9,733 bases of DNA, from the NCBI GenBank assembly GCA_002499945.1, contig DKYP01000121.1:1952-11684 (forward strand), given 5' to 3'. The translations under genes and the position numbers were made by a program. Numbering within the stretch: the stretch's first letter is position 1; every line of letters begins with the position of its first letter. The notes under the pieces were generated by a model. That model made no database searches and was not told the DNA's origin. It saw only the letters and a program-made list of their open reading frames with translations. This document shows positions 1 to 7,700 of the stretch, one piece after another. The stretch comes from Lachnoclostridium sp. UBA7097. GTDB lineage: Bacteria > Bacillota > Clostridia > Lachnospirales > Lachnospiraceae.

Positions 1-109
1 GTAGTATACAATGCCAGAATAAAGTATTTAAGGGTATTATATAATTTAAAATAGTATCTGGGCTGTCACCATTATAAAATTCCTGGTATTTAATGGTAAT
101 GTGCTTTTT

Positions 110-145
110 TGTAATACTACGTAATAATTATTATGTGGTATTACA
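110..145. repeat. Palindrome copy A in the left intergenic region
   Basis: A 36-base palindrome with no loop: arms 110-127 and 128-145 pair at 16 Watson-Crick positions plus two G-T positions when read on the plus strand. It shares the pattern TGTWATACYACRTAAT and its complement with the palindrome at 241-284. On the plus strand it is followed by GGGTATTTTT. Confidence 0.75.
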
Positions 146-240
146 GGGTATTTTTAAACATTAGGTTCTTTTAAAACTATTTCATTTATACATATACAGG
201 TATCTATGTATTTAAGAATCTTCTGGTAAAAGGAACTGTC

Positions 241-284
241 TGCCTGTTATACCACATAATTTTAATTATGTGGTATAACAGGCA
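241..284. repeat. Perfect palindrome copy B in the left intergenic region
   Basis: Arms of 21 bases (241-261 and 264-284) are perfect complements around a two-base TT loop, and the stem can extend by TGT/ACA after one mismatch (237-239 with 286-288). No T-tract follows on either strand, which argues against a standard Rho-independent terminator. The inner 16 bases of each arm match palindrome A with three differences in the left arm and one in the right. Confidence 0.9.
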
Positions 285-367
285 ACAACAAACTATATAT
301 TTATATCGGCATAATTTTCTTTTTCTTTAACCATTAATTTATAAATATATCTCTGTCAAATGATTAA

Positions 368-407
368 TGGCACTATATAACTATAATTTTCCATTTATAT
401 AGTGCCA
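368..407. terminator. 13-bp inverted repeat after the ATPase gene, possible terminator
   Basis: Arms 368-380 (TGGCACTATATAA) and 395-407 are perfect complements around a 14-base loop, starting 28 bases after the ATPase stop codon. On the minus strand the stem is followed by TTAATCATTTGAC, not a proper T-tract, so it is either a weak terminator or a 3'-end stabilising structure for the GH42-ATPase transcript. A second overlapping inverted repeat, CCATTAAT at 331-338 with its complement at 363-370, could form a competing stem. Confidence 0.5.
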
Positions 408-434
408 CCGGGAAATATTGTATATTAAGTTTAT

Positions 435-2108
435 TTAGTTTTTTAATTTTACCATGCAGCGCTTTTTGTAAAAGGAAATACCATAACATACCACTTGTGA
501 GTAATCTTCTTGCAATTCCTTTGCATACATTTTATTGTCTATCTGTGCTACTGCTTTCATACAGTCTGGTTCCAGGTTTTCCTGGGATTTTGAATATTTT
601 ACTTCAAATATTGCCACACGGTCTTCTGTATAATCCTGTACAACTATATCACTGCGCCCTTCTCCATGTTCTTTGTTGGATTCAACGTTATAACCAGCAC
701 ATGCGAAAATTCCTGCAAAAAATGCATGATAAAAGTCTTCTTTGTAGTCATGGTAACTTATTGTCCTTCTGAGAAGTTTTGTTATTTCCGCAGAAACTTT
801 TTCTGCACTGCCAGCCCATACAGCAGAAAACAGTGCTTTCCTGTCCCACTGGCTGGCATTTTCTGTAAACCATGTTTCTATTGCATCTTCAAATATCCCC
901 CTGATTTCAGTATTAGGTACGGATAATGCAAAGGTGTTTTCTGGCAGGTTTTTCCTGTCTGTTGTTTCTTTTGCTTTTGTCAGGTATCCTGTAAAATAAA
1001 GTATGCTCCATAGATTTTCTTCTGATGACTGGAGGTAATCATATGTCAGGTCATCTTTTATTTTCTGTATTATATAACCGCCAGACATTAATATTTCAAA
1101 TTTTTTCTTAACTGCTACACCAAAAGAATCAATAAACTGGCGTATAACTGCATTGCTGCTTGAGTTTTTCCAGTAACTTGCAGGTTTTGCTTCCGGGTTT
1201 AAAAGCAGGCGGTTTACATGGTTCATAACATCCCACGGGCAGTAAATGCAGAAACCACCAAAATTATAGCCATCATACCACTCCTTTATCTCTGCTGCAT
1301 GTGATGTAAGTGAAGTATCTTCTAGTAGTTTTTCTACTTCTTTCTGTGTAAAGCCGAAGTATTCATCCAGCCTTGTATCTGAAATTGTATCTGGTACAAA
1401 ATTATTTGTTCCTGTGAAAATGCTTTCTTTGGCAATCCGCAGGCAGCCAGTAATAACAGCCATTTTAAGTGATTTGTTATCCTTTATAACCTGCATTATA
1501 CCTCTTGTTACATCAAGCATCTCTTTATAATAACCATTTTCACTTGCTTTGGCAAGAGGTACATCATATTCATCAATTAAAAGGATTACAGGTTTCCCAT
1601 AATGTGATTCAAGCATATTGGCAAGTAAAACAAGACTGTTTTTAAATTCATTTATATCAGGACTCTTTCTTGCAAGAAGTGAAAAACGTTCTTTTTGTAT
1701 CTCATTGACTTTTCCACTTTCAAGAAGATAATAATGTTCAATGTATATATCAGAAAAGATAGTTTTTAATTGTTCTGCAGCGCTATTAAAGTCCAGCCCG
1801 TCAACAGTCCTGAATGATAAAGATATCACCGGGTACTGGTTCATCCAGTTTTTGCATATTTCTTTATTATATGAAATACTAAGCCCTTCAAAAAGTTCTT
1901 TGCTGTCTTTTCTGATATCAAAAAATTCAGATAACATATTCATATTAAGTGTTTTGCCAAAGCGCCGTGGACGTGTTATTAATGTGACTTTTGTCCCTCT
2001 GGTTTTTAGAAGTTCTTCTATAAGTGCCGATTTGTCAATATAATAAAATTTCTCATTTCTGATTTCCACAAAGTCTGAAGTCCCTACTGGAATACCTGCT
2101 ATATCCAT
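435..2108 (-). CDS. AAA-ATPase-like protein with C-terminal PD-(D/E)XK nuclease-fold domain
   Basis: A complete 557-residue protein with the layout of the AAA-ATPase_like (PF09820) plus PD-(D/E)XK (PF08011, formerly DUF1703) family. The N-terminus has the family's opening 'GIPVGTSDF' and 'YYIDKS' stretches. The Walker A-like loop is RPRRFGKT at residues 46-53; the usual first glycine is replaced by arginine, as expected for this family. Walker B is VILLIDEYDVPL at 174-185, with D179 and E180. 'VITGCLRIAKESIFTG' near 218-233 resembles a sensor region. The C-terminal nuclease fold shows GRSD (D487) and FEVK (E502, K504), so the acidic and lysine residues expected of an active site are intact. 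No signal peptide or membrane segment is seen, so it should be cytoplasmic. The ATG is two bases after the stop of the GH42 gene and has AAAGGGG seven bases upstream, which fixes the start and implies translational coupling. The biological role of the family is not established. A nucleic-acid, defence or selfish-element role is possible but unproven. Family assignment is firm; function is unknown. Confidence 0.9.
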   Translation of the reverse strand: MDIAGIPVGTSDFVEIRNEKFYYIDKSALIEELLKTRGTKVTLITRPRRFGKTLNMNMLSEFFDIRKDSKELFEGLSISYNKEICKNWMNQYPVISLSFRTVDGLDFNSAAEQLKTIFSDIYIEHYYLLESGKVNEIQKERFSLLARKSPDINEFKNSLVLLANMLESHYGKPVILLIDEYDVPLAKASENGYYKEMLDVTRGIMQVIKDNKSLKMAVITGCLRIAKESIFTGTNNFVPDTISDTRLDEYFGFTQKEVEKLLEDTSLTSHAAEIKEWYDGYNFGGFCIYCPWDVMNHVNRLLLNPEAKPASYWKNSSSNAVIRQFIDSFGVAVKKKFEILMSGGYIIQKIKDDLTYDYLQSSEENLWSILYFTGYLTKAKETTDRKNLPENTFALSVPNTEIRGIFEDAIETWFTENASQWDRKALFSAVWAGSAEKVSAEITKLLRRTISYHDYKEDFYHAFFAGIFACAGYNVESNKEHGEGRSDIVVQDYTEDRVAIFEVKYSKSQENLEPDCMKAVAQIDNKMYAKELQEDYSQVVCYGISFYKKRCMVKLKN

Positions 2109-2110
2109 TC

Positions 2111-4147
2111 CTATACCCCTTTTTCCTCTATTACTGCTACTCCATATTTGCCAAGCTCCAATATGCCATTTACTTCTTCACCGTTTAAGAGGTTGGTTCC
2201 TGATACGTTTTTAACCATTTTGGTTTCTTCTGAATTATTAAGGTAAAATGCGTAGCTTTCACCTTCTGCTGTTCTTTTATGGTATTCCACTCCAAGTGGC
2301 AGTTCTTTGTGTCCTACTCCTGCTTTTTTTGCCATTTCAAGGAAGATTTCCTGCATTTTACTGCCTGTCATTCTTGCACCAATATAGTATGCTGTGCCTT
2401 TTCCATAGTCTTTTGCTGTGGCTGCTGGTGTGCCTTTGTAGAAATCTTCCATATATGAGGCAATAACCCTTGCATCATTTACACGGAGTGTTTCTGCATA
2501 ATCTTTTATTTCTGCAATGCTTCCGTTTTTAAATAATGCCGCATTGTGGTCACATGGATAAAGTGTATCTATTTCTTCGCTTGTAATGCCAAAAAGTTCC
2601 GTAAGCCCGTCCCCTGGAAAACCTCCAAGGTAGCAGAGCTGGTCTTTGTCTACATACCCTGTAAGGTATGTTGCAAGAAGCTGCCCGCCTTTTTCTACAA
2701 ATGCTTTCATTTCATCTGCAACGCCAGGTTTTAACATATAAAGCATTGGTGCTATTACTATGTCATATTCCATAAAACCGCTGTCTGGGGCAATTATATC
2801 CATTTCAATTCCAAGCCTTAAAAATTCCCTGTAAATATCCCTGCATGTTTCATTATATTTCTTGGTTTCATTGCTCATGCCTTTAATGTCTTCTATAGCC
2901 CACCTGTTGTCCCAGTCGTATAAAAGTGCTGCTTTTGCTTTTATGGTTGTCCCTGCTGCTTTTGAAATCTTTTTTAACGCAGCGCCAAGTTCACTGGTTT
3001 CCTTAAATATCCTTGTGTCATCTGTGCCAAGATGGTCTACTACTGCGCCATGGTACTGCTCGAATGAACCCCTTCCTTTTCTCCACTGGAAGTATTGTAC
3101 TGTGTCAGAACCACACGCAACTGCCTGCATTGAAAATAACTTGTGTACTCCAGGACGTTTTACCTTATTGTACTGATGCCAGTTTACAAGACCTGGTGCA
3201 CTTTCCATAAGCATGAATGGCCTGTCTTTTTTCATGGAACGCATTGCCACATGGTCAAATGAATTATTCTCCATTGATTCTGTAAATGATTCCCACTGGT
3301 TGTGAAGTGCCGGGTAACAATCCCATGAAACAACATCAAGTTCTTTTGCCATTACACGGTAGTCAAGTCCTCCGTAAAGTCCCATAAAGTTAGTGGTAAC
3401 AGGAATTTCTGGTGTAAGCTCCTTTAAAAGTTTTATTTCGGATTTCATGTAGTCTGTCATATTCCATGTGGTGAAACGCTTCCATTCAAGGTCCAGCCCA
3501 AGGTTTGTGGTTTCGCCATTGGCAAACGGTGGCTCTATCTGGTCAAAACTGCTGTAATTATGGCTCCAGAATGTATTCCACCATGCATGGTTTAACTTGG
3601 AAATATCGTTGCCGAATTTATCTGCAAGGTAGTCCTGGAAACGTTTTATACAGAGCGGGCAATAACACTCCCCACCAAATTCATTGGAAATATGCCACAT
3701 TACAAGCCCTGGGTGGTTTCCTGCATGTCCTGCAAGTTTGTGGATAATATTTGACACTTTTTCACGGTATACAGGTGAACTCATACAGTGGTTATGCCTG
3801 ATACCATGATGGTTCCTGTGCCCGTAATTATCAACACGCAGGACCTCCGGGTATTTCCAGTCAAGCCATGCAGGACGTGCCCCTGAAGGTGTCGCAAGCA
3901 CGGTGTAAATCCCATTCTTATAAAGGTTGTCCATAACATCCTTAAGCCATTCAAAATGATATTCACCTTCTGATGGTTCATACACTGACCATGAAAACAC
4001 ACCAAGGGTAGCAGAATTAATTCCTGCTTTCTTCATCATCTTTATGTCTTCTTCAAGTATATCCGGCCTGTCAAGCCACTGTTCAGGGTTATAATCACCT
4101 CCATGTAAGAATCCTCCTGCCATTGGAAATAAACTTTTCTTTTCCAT
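2111..4147 (-). CDS. GH42 beta-galactosidase
   Basis: A complete 678-residue glycoside hydrolase family 42 enzyme of typical length. It should hydrolyse terminal beta-D-galactosyl bonds with retention. The N-terminus reads GGFLHGGDYNPEQW, the hallmark opening of the family, soon followed by the TIM barrel (about residues 10-390). The acid/base is E156 in WHISNEFGG and the nucleophile is E315 in FMLMESAPG. The four metal-site cysteines of GH42 are all present: C121, and C161, C163, C166 in ECYCPLC. Residues about 395-605 match the trimerisation domain and the last 60-70 residues the small beta C-domain. No signal peptide is seen, so it acts in the cytoplasm on imported oligosaccharides. Many GH42 enzymes of gut bacteria prefer galacto-oligosaccharides from pectic galactan over lactose; that preference is an inference here, supported by the neighbouring GH43 arabinanase-like gene. 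The ATG is the only reasonable start: no in-frame start codon lies between it and the AAAGGGG site 12 bases upstream, and MAGG at residue 9 lacks a ribosome site. Confidence 0.95.
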   Translation of the reverse strand: MEKKSLFPMAGGFLHGGDYNPEQWLDRPDILEEDIKMMKKAGINSATLGVFSWSVYEPSEGEYHFEWLKDVMDNLYKNGIYTVLATPSGARPAWLDWKYPEVLRVDNYGHRNHHGIRHNHCMSSPVYREKVSNIIHKLAGHAGNHPGLVMWHISNEFGGECYCPLCIKRFQDYLADKFGNDISKLNHAWWNTFWSHNYSSFDQIEPPFANGETTNLGLDLEWKRFTTWNMTDYMKSEIKLLKELTPEIPVTTNFMGLYGGLDYRVMAKELDVVSWDCYPALHNQWESFTESMENNSFDHVAMRSMKKDRPFMLMESAPGLVNWHQYNKVKRPGVHKLFSMQAVACGSDTVQYFQWRKGRGSFEQYHGAVVDHLGTDDTRIFKETSELGAALKKISKAAGTTIKAKAALLYDWDNRWAIEDIKGMSNETKKYNETCRDIYREFLRLGIEMDIIAPDSGFMEYDIVIAPMLYMLKPGVADEMKAFVEKGGQLLATYLTGYVDKDQLCYLGGFPGDGLTELFGITSEEIDTLYPCDHNAALFKNGSIAEIKDYAETLRVNDARVIASYMEDFYKGTPAATAKDYGKGTAYYIGARMTGSKMQEIFLEMAKKAGVGHKELPLGVEYHKRTAEGESYAFYLNNSEETKMVKNVSGTNLLNGEEVNGILELGKYGVAVIEEKGV
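2116..2122 (-). promoter_or_regulatory. Ribosome binding site of the ATPase gene inside the GH42 3' end
   Basis: AAAGGGG on the minus strand is formed by the GH42 codons for Lys676 and Gly677 and lies seven bases before the ATG at 2108. The GH42 stop (TAG, 2113-2111) falls between this site and the ATG, so ribosomes finishing GH42 would terminate on top of the ATPase start region. This supports translational coupling and a shared transcript. Confidence 0.8.
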
Positions 4148-4159
4148 TCTGTTTAAATA

Positions 4160-4166
4160 CCCCTTT
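4160..4166 (-). promoter_or_regulatory. Ribosome binding site of the GH42 gene, long spacing
   Basis: AAAGGGG on the minus strand lies 12 bases before the ATG at 4147, longer than the usual 6-9. No other start codon exists in frame between the two, so the ATG still stands. The ten-base string AAAGGGGTAT recurs in front of the downstream ATPase gene. Confidence 0.65.
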
Positions 4167-4185
4167 CAAAAATAATTTTTAAGTT

Positions 4186-4219
4186 AAAGACAGCCAGTTT
4201 TTCATTTCTGGCTGCCTTT
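4186..4219. terminator. 12-bp stem-loop between the GH43 and GH42 genes, candidate terminator
   Basis: The arms 4186-4197 (AAAGACAGCCAG) and 4208-4219 (CTGGCTGCCTTT) pair over 12 bp around a 10-base loop. Eleven pairs are Watson-Crick; the remaining one is G-U when read on the minus strand and A-C (mismatched) on the plus strand. Read on the minus strand it lies about 70 bases after the GH43 stop and is followed by the weak T-tract CTTTAACTT; read on the plus strand its right arm runs into TTTTTAATTAATTT. It probably terminates the giant GH43 transcript at least partly, but it also lies in the leader of the GH42 gene if the promoter at 4246-4274 is real. Confidence 0.6.
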
Positions 4220-4245
4220 TTAATTAATTTCCCTGTCTTATATAC

Positions 4246-4274
4246 AATATACTACTTGTGTGTTAATTAAACAA
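4246..4274 (-). promoter_or_regulatory. Possible sigma-A-type promoter for the GH42-ATPase pair
   Basis: On the minus strand TTGTTT (4274-4269) and TATATT (4251-4246) are separated by exactly 17 bases. The -10 box matches the consensus at 5 of 6 positions but the -35 box at only 3 of 6. Transcription would begin near 4239, giving a leader of about 90 bases that contains the 4186-4219 stem-loop. In DNA this AT-rich such matches arise by chance, so confidence is low. Confidence 0.3.
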
Positions 4275-4288
4275 GGGAAATTTGTCTT

Positions 4289-4741
4289 TTATTTTAACTT
4301 TTTAACCTTAACATTTTTGCCTGCACCTTTAGATTTTACAAGCTTCTTATATTGTTCCAGCCTGCTCTTAGGTACTTTTATTGTGGCTTTGCTGTTTATT
4401 CCTTTAAATGCTTTGCTTCCTGTCTTTTTAGCCGTAAGCTTCTTAGATTTGATTACTATACTTTTCAGCTTACTACAGCCATTAAAAGCATTCTTGCCAA
4501 TCTGTTTTACATTAGTGCCAATAGAAAGTTTCTCTAATTTCTTATTGCCTTTTAAAGCATTTTTTGCAATAGAAGTTACTTTGTATTTATTGCCAGAAAG
4601 CTTTATAGATGCTGGAATAATTATTTTCTTTACTTTCTTTTTAACTCCTGTAAATTTCACTGACCTTGTGCCTGTTACAGATGTCACTGTATATTTTAAA
4701 TTATTAACAACAAACTTGTCACCAGTTTTTACTGTTTTAGA
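4289..4741 (-). repeat. C-terminal BspA-type leucine-rich repeat tail of the GH43 protein
   Basis: The last 150 residues carry LRR_5/BspA-like units with the patterns 'VTSIAKNALKGNKKLEKLSIG' split over repeats, 'VKQIGKNAFNGCSKLKSIVI' and 'GSKAFKGI'. They are preceded by a lysine-rich beta region and end in a basic tail (KSRLEQYKKLVKSKGAGKN). About every fourth residue is lysine. There is no LPXTG sortase signal, no SLH domain and no terminal membrane helix, so this tail is the most likely element holding the enzyme at the cell surface, by charge or by binding wall polymers. That surface role is inference; similar tails end many Lachnospiraceae secreted glycosidases. Confidence 0.8.
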
Positions 4742-7700
4742 AGTCCCACCTGGCTCTGGGCTTTTTTCAGGTATTCCAGTTTCCTGGGGAATTGCCGGTG
4801 TCTGTGTTGGTACTGGTTCTGTAGTTGGTACTGGTTCTGCTGTTGGTACTGGTGTTGGTGTAAGTACCGGGACAGATGATGGTACAAGGCTTGGAGCTGG
4901 TGTATTTGTTGTACCAGGTGTTGTAGTTGCTGCTGGCCCTGGTATATAACTGCTGCCACCACCAGGATATACAGGCGGTGCAGTCTGTGTCCCTTTACTG
5001 GTATCTACATAACAAAGCACGTAAGTGGAAAACTTGCTGCTCTTAAATTTAATTTTGCCAGAAGCACTATTATAATCACAAGGAATTATTGTTTTATTTC
5101 CATTATGGAAACGTACAGCATAGTATAACCTTTCTATCCCTGCTGATTCTTTTTCTATATGGGAAGGAACGGACATGCTGATTGTTATTTCCCTGTTTCC
5201 AGTGTCTTTTATGGAAATTTTTATCTTGCTTTCCACCCCGTTTACTGCTGCATAAAATGAAATATCAAGGGGCATTGCAATTTTTGAATTTCTTATATTA
5301 TTATTAGTGTCCTTTGATGCCTGGCTTTTTACCTCATTTAAAAATGCATCTTCTGCCACTCCGCCAAGTGCACTATCCAGGTTTGTTTCCTCATTTACCT
5401 CAACGAAAACATTTACATTGTTATTCTGGTTTAATGCCTTATTAATTTCATCAACAGCACTGTCAAGCTTTGCACCATCCAGTTTTACACTGGTTTGACT
5501 GTCAATAATATCTATATTTTCTTTGCTTGTAATAGCAGAAATTATGGCATCCGATATATTTTTGTCTGCAAAATCAGTTTCTCCAAGGTTTGCTGCACCA
5601 ATATTTACACTTGTATCTGTACCACTTTCGGCTACCTGTGTTTTTGTTGTTTCTATATTAAGATGGCTTATTATTGTATTCCCGTTAAACTTTGAAAGAT
5701 TGAAAATCCATGTGCCGTTTGCACCTTTTTCAGAACCTGAAATTGCACATGTATTTTCTTTTGCTGTTATTCCCGCTGATTTAATCTGGAAACCTTCCTC
5801 CGGGGTAATAATAAACTGTACTGTGCTGCCGACACTGGCATCAGTTGTACTAAGTGATAATTTTACATTATTTGCGCTGGCTGTTTCTTTTACATTATCC
5901 TGGATGTTTACAGAATATTGTACTGGTACTGCATTTCCAGTTACCTTAATATTAGTGTCACTTTTAAAATTAAGTATAACATAAGTATATACACCATCTG
6001 TAACTTCTGCAATATTTACTGTAGCATTACCAGCAGTAACTACAGGTGCATCTGCAAATGTAAAGCCTTTGCCTGGTGTAACTGAAAGCTGGATTTTGTC
6101 TGTAGCAGTAACACGGCTGCCAGATTCAAATGCTTTGCCATCCTTTGCCAGACTTACAGCAGCATTATTTACTGTGCTGTTATATGTAACTAAAAATTCT
6201 CCTGCCGGAGTTACAGCTACGGGTACAGCTATGGCTGAAACTGTAACTGTACAATCTGTGCCAAGACCACTGATTTTGTATGAATAACTTCCATCACTGT
6301 TCTTTTCCTGGCTGCCAATAGTACAGGTTCCAGAAGTTTTTACTACTGAAATTCCTGTTCCATCCTTAAATTCATAACCAGTTTCTGGCTTTATTGTAAG
6401 TGTAGCTGTTTCATCTTTTCCAAGTTTCGTTTTATCAAGTAATACAATGGCATTTTTAAAAGTATCCGGGTCTGTTGTATAAGAAAGTGTGTATTTTGTT
6501 TCTGGTACAACTGGCGGGTCTGTTGGTTCTGGCGGGTCTGTTACTACTGGCGGATCCGTTGGTTCTGGTGGGTCTGTTACTGCTGGTGGGTCTGTTGGTT
6601 CTGGTAGTTTTTCTATAGAAGCCGTCTTAACAATTTCTGAACACCTTGTACATTTCTTTACCTTTTGACCTTCAGAAGCAGTTGTTGGAGGAGTAATAAT
6701 TTCCCATTCTCCAGCAATATGTCCCAAAGCATCTACATCTGCTTCCCTTTCAGTTTCAGCCTTGCCACATAAACAGCATATTTGTTTTGCCCTTCCTGTT
6801 TCTGTACAAGTTGGCATCTTTATGTATTCTGTATTAATATATTCATGTATGGCACATTCTAATGATTTAATAGCATTTGTAATAGCTATTTCTGCATTAT
6901 CAATAGTTACCTGTTCTTCTTCTGGAAGTGAACGGTCTATTGCTTTTGCTGCCTCTACAGCATTTTTTAAAACATTCATAGAAGCATCTGTATATGTCTG
7001 CTGTATATCACTAAGTTTTATATACTTCTCACCTGATTTTATAGCTTTGTCAAGACCTTCATAATTAGCAACACCAGGTTTACCTATAACAATATTGTCA
7101 ATACATGCTACTGAATTACCACGTCCTAACAATACATAACTTCCTGCATTAGCTCCGCTTATATCCCCTGAGCCATTTACTGCTATTTGCTTTTCAGAAA
7201 TAATGGCTTCATTTGTATTAATATTTGTAATTGTAAGTATTGCTTTAGTTAAATCAGAAGAATCCATATCCAGCCTGATATTTACCCACTTATCCGATGG
7301 AATATTAACTGTATCTGATGTATCATTAATATTAAATGTCTGGTTACCTTTACCATTTGCAGATAATTTGAGTATATAACCACTTTCAATACCTATATTA
7401 GTATTATTAGACGAATATTTTCTGTCAGTTGCTACTATAGCAATCTGGTTATCTGCATCATAAGTAACCGATGATTTAAAAAGTATATCTTCAGTAATAA
7501 AAAATTCTCCTGACAGTGCATTATCTAATCCAAATGAATTAATTGACCCTCTGCTTCCGCTTCCACTTGGAGTAAGTTTTGCATATTTTGTCTTATCTGT
7601 TCCAAGTGCTTTCACAACATTGCCATTATCCCATGCAAGTTCTGATTCACTTGCAACATCTTCATAGTCCTGGTAATAGTAATAATTTGAACCTAAAGAA

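Larger units (their letters stand above)
1..434. other. Gene-free intergenic region with three inverted repeats
   Basis: No reading frame with a ribosome site and recognisable protein, no tRNA and no CRISPR-like repeat is seen. The DNA is very AT-rich. It holds the related palindromes at 110-145 and 241-284, the stem at 368-407, and the short repeated string AGGGTATT (near 30 and 146). The first bases (GTAGTATAC) resemble the right-arm core GTGGTATAAC of the palindromes and could be the end of a further copy cut by the window edge, but this is only a weak match. The gene to the left lies outside the window. Confidence 0.7.

Noticed and set aside
331..359. Possible leftward promoter with a perfect TTGACA at 359-354
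   Set aside because: At 16-18 bases spacing no sequence close to TATAAT is present (TTAATG, TAATGG, AATGGT); TATAAA occurs at the wrong distance.
1..434. CRISPR array or small RNA gene suggested by the repeated palindromes
   Set aside because: Only two full copies, 135 bases apart, with diverged sequence and no regular spacers, so not CRISPR. An RNA is possible but no promoter was found.
4260..4949. Plus-strand reading frame of 229 codons that looks like a hydrophobic membrane protein
   Set aside because: It is antisense to the lysine-rich LRR tail and Pro/Thr linker. Lysine codons AAA/AAG read backwards as TTT/CTT (Phe/Leu), and the linker repeats give the artificial GTG-type tail. No ribosome site is seen.
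4729..4962. Gln-rich minus-strand frame in the linker region
   Set aside because: It is an alternate frame of the Pro/Thr repeat DNA; the Q-rich sequence is a by-product of the repeat.
5523..5984. Plus-strand reading frame of 153 codons
   Set aside because: Antisense shadow of the triple beta-domain region, with no start signal or recognisable motif.
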